From Rhodospirillaceae bacterium (GTDB taxonomy: Bacteria > Pseudomonadota > Alphaproteobacteria > Rhodospirillales > Casp-alpha2), in NCBI GenBank assembly GCA_016845145.1, contig JAERTE010000112.1:186001-250000 (forward strand): a stretch of 64,000 bases of DNA, read 5' to 3'. The notes beneath the pieces are model-generated. The model saw only the letters and a list, made by a program, of their open reading frames with translations. It did no database searches and was not told the origin of the DNA. The translations under genes and the position numbers were made by a program. This document shows positions 35,847-44,907 of the stretch, piece after piece (within the stretch, counting starts at the first letter, position 1; the number at the start of each line of letters is the position of its first letter).

Positions 35847-36843
35847 TCAGGGCGTCTCACGGCGCCGATTCATCTCCATTGTCGGTGCAAGCGCGGCAAC
35901 TCTCGCCGTGCCCATGAGCACAAAAGCAGCCGCCAAGAAGGTGACCTGGCGAGGCCGCGCCATGGGGGCCGAGTCTGCCATGACTCTCTATCATGATGAT
36001 CCTGGGACGGCCAAACGCATCCTCGCCCTATGTGCCGAGGAGATCGATCGCCTAGAATCCATATTCAGTTTGTTCCGGCCGAGTTCGGCCCTGACGGCGC
36101 TAAATACCGTTGGTCACTTTGATCATCCGCCGAGGGAATTGGTCGAGCTGCTTGGGTATTGCAATCAGATGTCCGAGATCAGCGACGGTGCTTTCGATGT
36201 GACCATTCAGCCGCTTTGGGACCTGTATGCCCGGCACTTCGCCGCCCCCGATCCGGATCCTCTCGGCCCTGGTGCCGAGGAGGTGGCGCAGGTCCACGAT
36301 TTGGTCGGATGGAAATCGCTGCGGGTCAGCAAACATCAAATCTCAATGACGAAGCCAGGCATGGCGATCAGTCTGAACGGTGTCGCCCAAGGTTTCGTGA
36401 CCGACCGGATTTCGGATGTGCTCGCGCAAAACGGCATCGAGAATGTCTTGGTCAATTTAGGGGAAATGCGGGGCATCGGCGCGCATCCAGACGGCAAACC
36501 TTGGCGGGTCGGGGTGTTCGATCCGGCTAGTCCTGAAATCCTGCGGGAAGCTGTGAATTTGAGGAACAAGGCCGTTGCCAGTTCCGGCGGATATGGCACA
36601 GAGTTCGATGACCAGGGCCGCTTTCACCATCTTTTTAATCCAATCACGGGAGCACCAACGCGGCGTTGGCGCGCGGTCACCGTGGTCGCCCCATGGGCTG
36701 TGCGGGCCGATGCACTCTCGACCGCTCTCGCCGCAGCACCTGGCGAGGACGCGCCCCGCATTTTGCGTGAAGGTGGCGGAAACCGTGCGATCCTGGTCTC
36801 AAATGCCGGGAAGGTGCAGCGGATATCCGTCGATGCTACTTGA
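35836..36843 (+). CDS. apbE: FAD:protein FMN transferase, ApbE family
   Basis: A 335-residue periplasmic flavin transferase. It begins with a Tat-type signal (SRRRFISIVGASAA, about 8-21). ApbE features are WRGRAMGAESAMTL, the DGAFDVTIQPLWDLY segment, SLNGVAQGFVTDRI and VNLGEMRGIG. It attaches FMN through a phosphodiester to a Thr/Ser of exported flavoproteins; the upstream NosR-like protein with its KATAS motif is the obvious target. The ATG at 35836 has a GGAGGT site and overlaps the NosR-like stop. An upstream extension of the frame to 35551 lies inside that gene and is rejected. Confidence 0.92.
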   Translation: MSVDQGVSRRRFISIVGASAATLAVPMSTKAAAKKVTWRGRAMGAESAMTLYHDDPGTAKRILALCAEEIDRLESIFSLFRPSSALTALNTVGHFDHPPRELVELLGYCNQMSEISDGAFDVTIQPLWDLYARHFAAPDPDPLGPGAEEVAQVHDLVGWKSLRVSKHQISMTKPGMAISLNGVAQGFVTDRISDVLAQNGIENVLVNLGEMRGIGAHPDGKPWRVGVFDPASPEILREAVNLRNKAVASSGGYGTEFDDQGRFHHLFNPITGAPTRRWRAVTVVAPWAVRADALSTALAAAPGEDAPRILREGGGNRAILVSNAGKVQRISVDAT

Positions 36844-37246
36844 GCGAACGCAGGAACGCGATCAGGAAATCCTGCTCGGCAGCATCGGTAATCGCCACGT
36901 GGCGCATGCGGGTGCCGGGCATAAACTTCTCGTTGTTGCTGATCCAGCCGCGAAGGTTGTCTTCCGTCCACACCACATCGGCCTTCATCATGGCACGCGA
37001 GTAGGCGTAGCGCGGCAAGCTGCCAGCTTCGCGGCCGACGATGCCGATCAGGCTTGGCCCGAAGGCGTTCTTGGCGGGGTCGGCGCTATGACAGGCCTGG
37101 CAGCGATACTCGAAGACATCGCGGCCCGCCGCAATCATCGCATCTTCAATCGTAGGCGTGTTCCCAGCCGCGACTTCAGCGAATGATAACACGGACAAAG
37201 AAATCGCGGCGAGCCCGGCGGAGATCAGATTTTTCATGGTTGTCAC
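36836..37246 (-). CDS. Class I cytochrome c
   Basis: A 136-residue exported monohaem cytochrome: signal peptide (about 1-27), haem motif CQACHSAD, and a distal Met region SNNEKFMPGTRM. It resembles the small soluble cytochrome c2/c552 type and can shuttle electrons to a terminal oxidase. It is convergent with apbE (3' ends overlap by 8 bases) and precedes no other gene in its direction. With PedF it is the second cytochrome c of the region, perhaps serving the NosR-like module. Confidence 0.9.
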   Translation of the reverse strand: MTTMKNLISAGLAAISLSVLSFAEVAAGNTPTIEDAMIAAGRDVFEYRCQACHSADPAKNAFGPSLIGIVGREAGSLPRYAYSRAMMKADVVWTEDNLRGWISNNEKFMPGTRMRHVAITDAAEQDFLIAFLRSLK

Positions 37247-37307
37247 CCAATGCTTGTAAAGGTTTCGTTGTTCGGATCGTACAAACGCGACGCCATTCCC
37301 ATTCGGA

Positions 37308-37751
37308 TCACTTGATGGTGATGTCGACGCCTTGTGTTTCGCCGGTCGTCCCCGGGATCGCTATGCGGTAGCGGCCGGGCTTAATGGCGATAAAGCCAAT
37401 TTCCATTTCGCCGGCATCGTCGAATTCAATGCTGGAGAGCCCGAACGGCCGAACCTCAAGGTCATTGACGACGATTTCATCGATCCAGACGGCCCGGAAG
37501 AATTCCGGTCCGCTTAGCGCCAATTCGGCCGAGCCATCGCCAACGATGAGCATCTCGTAATACATGCCCGATTTGAGCGTTATCGGGCCGCTCGCTACAG
37601 GCTTCCCTGCGGCCAGGGTAAGCTGCGGCATTTCCCCTTTGTTGCCCTTAGACAAGAGGCCAGCGAAACCGTAGTCATGCGCTGAAGCGGTATCTGCCAA
37701 TCCGATAGCGGCGGAAACAACGGACATGCAAATCAGCTTACGAATAGACAT
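37308..37751 (-). CDS. Exported beta-rich protein of unknown function
   Basis: A 147-residue protein starting at an ATG with a strong GGAGAGAAAG site; a longer frame to 37835 is less likely. A signal peptide (about 1-24, ASA|HD) precedes a mature domain that looks like a small beta sandwich ending KPGRYRIAIPGTTGETQGVDITIK (read in two parts). That ending recalls the last strands of cupredoxin-like folds, but the Cys/His copper ligands are not present. It is 61 bases upstream of the cytochrome c gene on the same strand, so the two may be co-transcribed. Function unknown. Confidence 0.72.
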   Translation of the reverse strand: MSIRKLICMSVVSAAIGLADTASAHDYGFAGLLSKGNKGEMPQLTLAAGKPVASGPITLKSGMYYEMLIVGDGSAELALSGPEFFRAVWIDEIVVNDLEVRPFGLSSIEFDDAGEMEIGFIAIKPGRYRIAIPGTTGETQGVDITIK

Positions 37752-38537
37752 CTTTCTCTCCTGAACTGAAACCCGGCGGAAACGCGCAAAGCGCCAAACT
37801 AATAACAAAGCCCGATTGATCTCAACAATCATCAATGTGAGCGCAATCGAGCCCGATAAACCTCTGAGATCTTGTTCTCTCTAAATCTATTATCGTTCCC
37901 TACGACGGGATGGAAATTAGACGAAAGTATTGGCGGTCGGTATTTCCGGACGCGAATATCCGCGAGATAGATCACTTCCGACCCACCTGTTTCCCTCTCG
38001 TCAACTTCCACAATTGGATCGAAAACCCGACATTTCCCGCGACTTCGGCGTTCGACAGCTCCTGGCACTCAAGAGCCCAACATCCAGCCGCGATTTTCCT
38101 GCCGGTGCTGAAGGTCGAGCGGACCTAGTTTGGGCACCAGCGGAAATTTGCGAAATCTATGACGGCTTGCCCTTCAGCTGCGGACCATAATCTTCCGTGC
38201 CCTCGAATGGTGCTGTTGACCCAATTCAGCCATTGGAGCTTGTTCGAGTGGTTTCTGCTTTGCGATGATATTGCCAAGACAGAACGTTATTCGAGGAAGG
38301 GTCTTAATCCAATGTTTCTGGGATGAGATACGGTTGCGGTGGGGCCTCCATCCAATCGAAAAGTCATCAAGGATATCTTGTTTGAAATCGATTGACCGTC
38401 AGTGATGAATGCCGATCATTGATGAGGGAAATAGAAAATGCACCGCCGCGCGACAGCGCAGATGCACACTTAACTTCGCTCATGTAACTTTGAATACATT
38501 TCATCGTCATGTTATGCGATAGAGCCCCCAAACTCGA
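37752..38537. other. About 790 bases without a supported gene
   Basis: Several short frames exist here, but none has a ribosome site and a plausible protein. No tRNA, hairpin-rich repeat or transposase remnant was recognised. The end of the stretch must contain the promoter for the membrane transporter at 38538. It separates the quinoprotein region from the second catabolic set. Confidence 0.4.
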
Positions 38538-39470
38538 ATGATCAACGCTCTCAGCCATTATATACAGCGTCACGCCGTCTGGTTTTGGGCGTCAGCCCTT
38601 TTTATCGGCCTCGCATTTCAGGATTTGGCTGAAGCCCTTCGCCCTGTGGTATTTCCTTTTGCGGTCTTGACCATGATGATGAGCATGACCCGAATGGATT
38701 TCACACGAGTGCTCAGTTATTTGCGCCGACCCGGGTTGAGTCTGCTTGTCGGCATGCTTGCGACGATCGCAAGTCCCATATGCATGTGGTTTTTGTTGAG
38801 TTTCATGAACATCGGTGACGGATTGACCACGGGATTGGTCTTGGTTGCCGCGGCACCGCCACTTCTATCGAGTATCACGTATGCGGTTTTCTTGAAACTG
38901 GATGGCGCTCTGGCAGTAACGGTTTCCGTGCCATTCAATTTGCTTAGCCCTTTGCTCATGCCGGCCATCTTAATTTCGTTGCTGAACCTCGATCTGGCTC
39001 TCGGTGTTGGGCCCTTGGCGTGGCGATTGGCCCTGATGGTCGGCATCTCATTCGGTGGTGCCTTGCTGATTCGACGGCTGGTACCCACAATCAGCCAGGG
39101 TAGACATACCCATCATATTGATGCCGCGACAGCCATTTTCATGACCACTTTCGGTATCGGTGTCATGGATGGAATCTTGGCAGTCATCTTAGAAACTCCC
39201 ATGAAGGCCCTGGTCTACGTGTTTGCCGCGATCCTATTCAACGCAGGCATGCAAATCGTAGCGGCAGCTTTGGCCTGGCGACTGGGGGCGAAACTGGCAT
39301 TCACGGTGGGACTCGTCGCCGGATGCAGGAACGTCATGCTGGTCATTGGCGCCGTATCGTCATCTGCCTCGCCTGACGTCATGTTGTTTTTGGTGGTCTC
39401 GCAGGTGCCCTTGTACGTATTTCCAGCGCTTCAGCGGTTGATTTTCCGCCGAATCCTAAATCAAGATTGA
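38538..39470 (+). CDS. Bile acid:sodium symporter (BASS)-family transporter
   Basis: A 310-residue integral membrane protein with about nine or ten hydrophobic helices evenly spaced from residue 12 to 300. The family features are the central LVAAAPPLLSSITYAV segment and the later GLVAGCRNVMLV motif, which correspond to the crossover helices of BASS proteins. Members import organic anions with sodium. No binding protein or ATPase adjoins it. It lies just before an M20 deacylase gene on the same strand, so it probably imports that pathway's substrate. Substrate unknown. Confidence 0.82.
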   Translation: MINALSHYIQRHAVWFWASALFIGLAFQDLAEALRPVVFPFAVLTMMMSMTRMDFTRVLSYLRRPGLSLLVGMLATIASPICMWFLLSFMNIGDGLTTGLVLVAAAPPLLSSITYAVFLKLDGALAVTVSVPFNLLSPLLMPAILISLLNLDLALGVGPLAWRLALMVGISFGGALLIRRLVPTISQGRHTHHIDAATAIFMTTFGIGVMDGILAVILETPMKALVYVFAAILFNAGMQIVAAALAWRLGAKLAFTVGLVAGCRNVMLVIGAVSSSASPDVMLFLVVSQVPLYVFPALQRLIFRRILNQD

Positions 39471-39565
39471 AAAATTAGCCGTTTTGATTTCGCGAACAGT
39501 CGGGTTTGACAGCTTGGCGGAAGATGTTGAAAACAGAATTTGATGTTCTAAAAGGAGCGCCACCA

Positions 39566-40822
39566 GTGACGACTGATACCGCCGCCCGCACTCGACTGAT
39601 CTCGCGTATTGCTGACACACGTATCCAACTGGTCGAACATTGTACTCAATTGATCGCCACCAGAAGCGAAAACCCGCCGGGCGATACAGAAGCTTTGGCG
39701 CAAACGATCAGTGGAGTTCTGGGAGAGATTGATGGACTCGAATTGCAGACTGTCTCCGCGGCGCCTCCTATCGTCAACTTGGTGGCGCGGCTGAAAGGGG
39801 CCAAACCGGGACGACGGTTGGTGTTCAACGGCCATCTGGACACCTACCCCGTTGGAGACCCGGCACTTTGGAGCGTTGATCCGCTGGCCGGCGAGACAAA
39901 GGATGGGCGCCTGTACGGGCGCGGTGCATCGGACATGAAGGGCGGTATTGCCGCTTCGGTGATGGCCATGTTCCTAATGGCCGAGTGCCGCGATGTCTGG
40001 TCTGGTGAATTGGTACTGACCTTGGCAGGAGATGAAGAGACCATGGGAAAACTCGGCACTCATTATCTTCTCGAAACCATCCCCCACGCCCGAGGCGACG
40101 CTATGATATGTGGTGATGCAGGGTCGCCTAAGGTTTTGCGGTTCGGTGAGAAAGGTTTTATCTGGCTCGAGGTGACCGCGACAGGCAAAGCGGCCCACGG
40201 CGCTCATGTTCATCTCGGCGACAGCGCCATTGAGCGTTTGAATGGCGCGCTTGAAGCGCTGTTCTCTCTGCGCGATATGGAGGTTCCCACGCCGCCGGCG
40301 GTCGCCGCCGCGATCGACGGCTCGAAAGTTGTTTCCGAAGCGATCTCGGGTGACGGGGAAACAGAGGTGTTGCAATCGGTGACGGTAAACGTCGGGCTCA
40401 TCAATGGTGGCCAAGCGCCAAACCTTGTGGCCAACGCAGCAAAGGCCAACTTGGACGTGCGAATTCCAGTTGGGCTCAGCGTCGATGACGTTGAGACACA
40501 GGTCCGCAATCTTCTTACACCGATCGCAGGTATCGAGTTTGATATTCAGAGGCGGTATGAACCCAACTGGACGCCTCCAGACCACGAAATCATACGCCTG
40601 ACGGCGGCTAATTGTGAAGCAGCCTTGGGAGAACCACCTGTCGTCACGATGCGTGTCGGAGCTTCTGATTCCCGCCTATACAGGATGTTCGATGTGCCGT
40701 CGGTCGTCTGCGGCCTCACCCCTTACAACATGGGAGGCCCTGATGAGTACATCTTGCTCGACGAACTTTATGCCGTCGGCAAAGTTCATGCTTTGACGGC
40801 GTTTGACTATCTCACGTCGTAG
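39566..40822 (+). CDS. M20 family deacylase (ArgE/DapE type), second copy
   Basis: The protein has 418 residues from a GTG at 39566 with an AAAGGAG site 8 bases upstream; in-frame TTG/ATG starts further up lack such a site. M20 motifs are FNGHLDTYPVGD, YGRGASDMKGG and AGDEETMG. The place where most M20 enzymes have the last metal His (AHxPDE) reads NMGGPDEY, so that ligand is changed. This variant recurs, from memory, in related ArgE/DapE-like proteins. It lies after a BASS transporter gene and converges on a gamma-glutamyltransferase gene. It is likely an N-acyl or amide hydrolase; substrate unknown. Confidence 0.88.
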   Translation: MTTDTAARTRLISRIADTRIQLVEHCTQLIATRSENPPGDTEALAQTISGVLGEIDGLELQTVSAAPPIVNLVARLKGAKPGRRLVFNGHLDTYPVGDPALWSVDPLAGETKDGRLYGRGASDMKGGIAASVMAMFLMAECRDVWSGELVLTLAGDEETMGKLGTHYLLETIPHARGDAMICGDAGSPKVLRFGEKGFIWLEVTATGKAAHGAHVHLGDSAIERLNGALEALFSLRDMEVPTPPAVAAAIDGSKVVSEAISGDGETEVLQSVTVNVGLINGGQAPNLVANAAKANLDVRIPVGLSVDDVETQVRNLLTPIAGIEFDIQRRYEPNWTPPDHEIIRLTAANCEAALGEPPVVTMRVGASDSRLYRMFDVPSVVCGLTPYNMGGPDEYILLDELYAVGKVHALTAFDYLTS

Positions 40823-40850
40823 ATCGAGGGTGGCGGTCTGCGTAAGCCGT

Positions 40851-42443
40851 TCACATCGGGCCTGTTGAAACCGCATAGCATGATCGGCGCGGATCGGCGC
40901 CCGCGGCCCAAACAGTATCCGTCAACCGGTGGATCGCATTCACTCCGCCCATGAGACGCGACCACGAGCCTACATCCTTGATGGAATAGCCGGAATTGCC
41001 CAGGCGAACGGACCATTCCTTCTCGGCTCGGTCTTCGACCATCACGATCTCGCCTACGTCGTGTCGTAGCCTCGGCCTTTCAATCGCGTCTTGGATTGGG
41101 ACACCATCCCCCAATACGTGTCGGAGTACCTGATAGAGCGTTTGGGGCTGCCCGTGATCGCCTGGCGTCGCGATCGTCATTTCGCAACCTTGCTTTCCAA
41201 CGACAAGGGCCGGACACAGCGTGTGGAAGGGCCTCATTCCGGGTAGCAACCCTCGGTTCGGGTCCTCGTTCAATTGTTCGAGATAAAGCCTGTTGTGCAA
41301 TATCACGCCGGTTTGCGGTGAAACAACCCCGCTGCCGAACTCCTCGAAAAGGCTTTGCACCCAACTGACTGAATTGCCGTCAGCATCAACAACCACCAGC
41401 GTGCTGGTATCGCCGCCACCCGATTGGCTTTCCGTTACCGTTGCCGCCTCGAAACGCGCCAGCCGGGCCAGCGAGTTGCGATCAAGGAAATCAGATGGCA
41501 ATCGGCTTCGAGCCGGATCGGCGGCGTACTGATCTCGATACTTGAAGGCGATGTTTTTGGCCTGCATATACCAAGAGACATCCAGCCCTGGCTTCATTGG
41601 AGTTGTCATATCCCGCTGTTCCTCAGCGATCTCATCAAGGCCCAACAACACGGACAATGCTATCCCTTGTGAATTCGGCGGCGCCGTGTACACATCCCTG
41701 CCTCTGAATGAAACCTTCAAAGGCGAAGTAAACAGCGTGTCGTGAGCGGCGAGATCGGACTTCGAGATTAAGGACCCGGCAGCTTCCAGATCTGTGTGCA
41801 ATGCATCGGCTATGGCGCCTTCGTAGAATGAAGCCGAGCCCTCTTTGCTCAAGAGACGAAGCGTCCGAGCAAGTTGCGACTGGACCATCTTGTCACCCAA
41901 ATGGCGAGGCGTATCGGCAGCGCCGAAAATGCCAGCGAGCCTTGGAAACTCCGCCGCCAGTTCCCCGTACACAGGCCCCTCGAAAAAAGCGAGCTGGCTT
42001 GCATCAATGGGGACGCCGATTTCGGCCAGTTCAATGGCTGGGGCCAGACACTGGGCCAGGGTTTTCGTCCCCCATCTCTTAAGGCAATCCTCCCATGCCT
42101 GTACGACACCCGGCACCGACATAGAGAGTGGGCCTCGCGTGGGGATGTCCCGATGACCTAGGTCTCGGTATTTCTCGATCGTCGCGGCCGAGGGCGCACG
42201 GCCGCTTCCATTGATCGCCGTGACGACGCCACTGCCGGCATTAAAATGAAGTGCGATCGCATCACCGCCTAATCCGTTCATATGCGGGACCGCGACAGCC
42301 AATGCCGCAGCCGCGGCCACGGCACTATCCATTGCATTGCCGCCGTCCCGCAGCATGCGAGCACCAGCTTCGGAAGCGCGGTGATGGCCACTGACGACCA
42401 TACCCGTCTCGGACATCACCATCGGTCGGTGAGCAAAGGCCAT
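40851..42443 (-). CDS. Gamma-glutamyltransferase family protein
   Basis: A 530-residue Ntn-hydrolase of the gamma-glutamyltranspeptidase family. The precursor is cut before a Thr, here in GGDTSTLVVVDADGNSVSWVQ (read in two parts, near residue 350), producing a large and a small subunit. The small subunit retains FGSGVV, LPGMRPFH and the GDHGQPQ segment corresponding to the GG loop. No signal peptide is seen (it starts MAFAHRPMV), so it is probably cytoplasmic, unlike the E. coli enzyme. It follows the M24 gene by 14 bases on the same strand. It may remove a gamma-glutamyl group or act as a related acylase. Confidence 0.9.
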   Translation of the reverse strand: MAFAHRPMVMSETGMVVSGHHRASEAGARMLRDGGNAMDSAVAAAAALAVAVPHMNGLGGDAIALHFNAGSGVVTAINGSGRAPSAATIEKYRDLGHRDIPTRGPLSMSVPGVVQAWEDCLKRWGTKTLAQCLAPAIELAEIGVPIDASQLAFFEGPVYGELAAEFPRLAGIFGAADTPRHLGDKMVQSQLARTLRLLSKEGSASFYEGAIADALHTDLEAAGSLISKSDLAAHDTLFTSPLKVSFRGRDVYTAPPNSQGIALSVLLGLDEIAEEQRDMTTPMKPGLDVSWYMQAKNIAFKYRDQYAADPARSRLPSDFLDRNSLARLARFEAATVTESQSGGGDTSTLVVVDADGNSVSWVQSLFEEFGSGVVSPQTGVILHNRLYLEQLNEDPNRGLLPGMRPFHTLCPALVVGKQGCEMTIATPGDHGQPQTLYQVLRHVLGDGVPIQDAIERPRLRHDVGEIVMVEDRAEKEWSVRLGNSGYSIKDVGSWSRLMGGVNAIHRLTDTVWAAGADPRRSCYAVSTGPM

Positions 42444-42457
42444 TGCGATGGGCTCTT

Positions 42458-43684
42458 CTACTTGTAGAAAAGCTTGCGGGGGAAATCCGCCAAGGTCTTG
42501 GCGCCAGACTCCGTCACGACGAAGGATTCACTGATTACCAGGCCATAGTCGTCAAGCCAGATGGCTGGGATGCAATGAAACGTCATGTTCGGTTCAAGCA
42601 CGGTCCGGTCGCCTTTGCGCATACTGCAAGTCAGCTCGCCCCAGGTCGGCGGATAGCCGATTCCAACGGGATAACCGATACGGGAATCCTTCTCGATGCC
42701 ATGACGCGCAATGGATGCACTCCATGTTTCCGCCAGTTCCTCAAGAACCACACCCGGTTTCACCTTGTCGAGAACCGCATTCAAACCCTCGGCGATGACG
42801 TCGGATATATGCATCATGCGTTCGGTCGGCTGGCCGAGATAGAGGCAGCGCGACAGCGGCGAATGATAGCGGTGCCGCACACCGCCTTGTTCGATATAGA
42901 AGATATCATCGGGCTTGAGCGGATCTTCCGTCCAACTCAGATGCGGCGCGGCGCAATATTCCCCGACCATGGCGTTCGGAGGCTTGCAGGTGAACGTACC
43001 CCCAAACTCTGGCGTCCCCGCTGTGGTGACGCGGTTTAGCTCGGCCATCACGTCGCATTGGCGCACACCGACCTCCGCGACGTCGATGGCCGCTTGCAGG
43101 GCGGCGGCCGAAATCTTGCCGGCCTGCATCATGTATTCTACCTCTTGGTCCGATTTGCGTAGGCGGGCCCAATTGACTAGCAGGAAGGCATCTGTGAACC
43201 GGGCGTTCGTCAGGCCCGAGGTCAGAATTTCGTGCCATCGGGCGGTATAATAATAGTCGTCCATCTCGATGCCGATCGTCGACCGGTCCCAGCCGTTCTC
43301 CTCGATCAGCGCGACAAGCGCCTGCATGGGGTGGCGATCCCGCGACCCGACGAAGATATCGGCGTAGGGGATGATTCTGGATTGGTCCATGAAGACGGTA
43401 AACTCCGCGCCCACGGAATCCATTTTTCGTCCGAACCAGATCGGTTCCTCGTCTTCGAGCGCCACAACAACCATCTGTGGCGTATAGAAAGACTGTCCGT
43501 CATAACCGGTAAGGTAAAACTGGTTGGCGGGGCTTGCGACGAGAAGCACGTCAATACCTTGTTCGACCATCCGCGCTTTGACGCGGGCCAATCGATCAAG
43601 ATACTCGGCACGTTCGAATAGGACACGAGGTTGCCGTTTCAATTCTGTCGCCATGTATACACCACCAACCGTTTCGTCATTCAT
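42458..43684 (-). CDS. M24-family (creatinase / ectoine hydrolase-like) enzyme, second copy
   Basis: About 408 residues with the M24 two-domain fold. The creatinase-type N-terminal domain has QFYLTGYDGQSFY. The catalytic half has IEQGGVRHRYHSPLSR and, near the end, IGYPVGIGYPPTWGE and MTFHCIPAIW, typical of the DoeA/EutD (ectoine hydrolase) branch, which lacks the standard aminopeptidase metal set. The start is uncertain: ATG at 43684, ATG at 43654 and GTG at 43726 are all in frame and none has a strong ribosome site. It pairs with the gamma-glutamyltransferase gene downstream. Ectoine is one candidate substrate, but the doeB/eutE partner gene is not seen. Confidence 0.82.
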   Translation of the reverse strand: MNDETVGGVYMATELKRQPRVLFERAEYLDRLARVKARMVEQGIDVLLVASPANQFYLTGYDGQSFYTPQMVVVALEDEEPIWFGRKMDSVGAEFTVFMDQSRIIPYADIFVGSRDRHPMQALVALIEENGWDRSTIGIEMDDYYYTARWHEILTSGLTNARFTDAFLLVNWARLRKSDQEVEYMMQAGKISAAALQAAIDVAEVGVRQCDVMAELNRVTTAGTPEFGGTFTCKPPNAMVGEYCAAPHLSWTEDPLKPDDIFYIEQGGVRHRYHSPLSRCLYLGQPTERMMHISDVIAEGLNAVLDKVKPGVVLEELAETWSASIARHGIEKDSRIGYPVGIGYPPTWGELTCSMRKGDRTVLEPNMTFHCIPAIWLDDYGLVISESFVVTESGAKTLADFPRKLFYK

Positions 43685-43726
43685 TTCAAAGCCATCAATT
43701 GATATCGGTCCCTTGCGGAACTGCAC

Positions 43727-44599
43727 CAGAGAAGGTGAGAAACTGTGCGCCTCGAACCATGCCTACTAAATGGTCGTTTGACAACTCAGCATGAAATCTG
43801 AATCCGGAAAGCGCATTTGCATCGCCTCTCCCAGATCCAGATTCTCGGGATGCCAATGATTAGATCAACCTGCCGTCACAGCCCCACGCCAATCGCCCAC
43901 TCACGGTCTTGTCGTTGCTTAAATGACAAAGTTGCTGTTGGTTGAAAAGATCCGCGCAATACCTGTACCGTTGTGCCCCGCTCATCTGAACGATAACATC
44001 AATTCTCCGGCACCCGAAACCGGAGAGCTGAAACTGCTGAACCAACATGAAGCATGCCTATGGGCAAGATTGAGAAATTACTGAGAACGCTAACGAAGTT
44101 TTATGCCGTTGCAAATGCGTGGGTCTTATTAATCACGACAGGCGTGGCGCCGAGCAACGGGCCGTTGAGTAGTTTGGATCACCTGCCTCACGGCGAGGAT
44201 GGAAGGTCTGATGCCAAGAAAAGAACCTAGGGAGCGAGCAAAAGGCTTTATCTTGGTCGAGTTCTTGGTCCATGACTTGTACGCGGATAAGCAAAGGCAA
44301 GTATTTTGCCAAACCGGTCCCATATCTGAAATTTCGAAAAATCGGCCTTGATGATAGTGCCCTATCGCCTAAAGACATACAAAGCCGTCATTCCAAGCCA
44401 CCCAATCAATAGTGCGCTCGAAAAGAACAATAAGATACTTCATCGTTAAAGACACAGAACCCCCAGATGACCGGCCACAGTAGGTTTGCGAGGTTTCACA
44501 ACTCATCGAGTGGCGGATATTCTTGGCTCACACCTCGTTTGTCTATTACTGGCACTTCTCTTCCGTCGGCGGGATTGAAAATTTCCTTCCGGTATCAGG
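43727..44599. other. About 870 bases without a supported gene
   Basis: Short frames occur on both strands (for example 44129-44378 on the minus strand), but none has a ribosome site and a recognisable product. No transposase or integrase remnant was identified. Together with the repeats downstream, the stretch looks like accessory or decayed DNA between the second catabolic set and the tRNA-fragment boundary at 45.7 kb. Confidence 0.4.
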
Positions 44600-44746
44600 T
44601 TCAAAGCTGACCCACCTCCCACCGTTTCTCAGCAGCCCGTAGAACATCCGGCACTGGTTTCGTACACCAACGTACATGACCAGGGTATCAGCATTGGCAG
44701 CGAACTGCTGAGAAGCATCTCGGGCAGGAAAGTTACACGGTGAAAC
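44600..44746 (+). repeat. Left copy of a direct repeat flanking the DUF6641-type gene
   Basis: About 145 bases that align almost without gaps, at an offset of 795-796 bases, with 45396-45542. Matching blocks include TTCTCAG at 44626, TTCGTACACCAACGTACATG at 44659 (one mismatch in 20) and TGCTGAGAAG at 44706. A closing palindromic motif GTTACAC-G-GTGAAAC lies at 44732-44746. The two copies bracket the gene at 44908-45351. Confidence 0.8.
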
Positions 44747-44852
44747 TTTTGCTCAAGCCTCAGCAGGGTGTTTCTTGCACGAAGCAAGATTTCCAGCTCA
44801 GCAGTTCCAAGGCCATGAATGAATGCTTGGTGGCCTCATTCACCGAATGTAT

Positions 44853-44890
44853 TGCGATTTTAGACAGGCAGATTGGCCTGCCTGATCGCA
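44853..44890 (+). promoter_or_regulatory. Hairpin in the leader of the DUF6641-type gene
   Basis: The nested arms TGCGAT / ATCGCA and CAGGCAG / CTGCCTG enclose a 6-base loop, with a 6-base bulge on the left arm. The hairpin ends 6 bases before the AGGAGAG ribosome site of the following gene. It could control translation or serve as a protein-binding operator; the function is inferred from position. Confidence 0.6.
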
Positions 44891-44907
44891 ACACATAGGA
44901 GAGTGAA

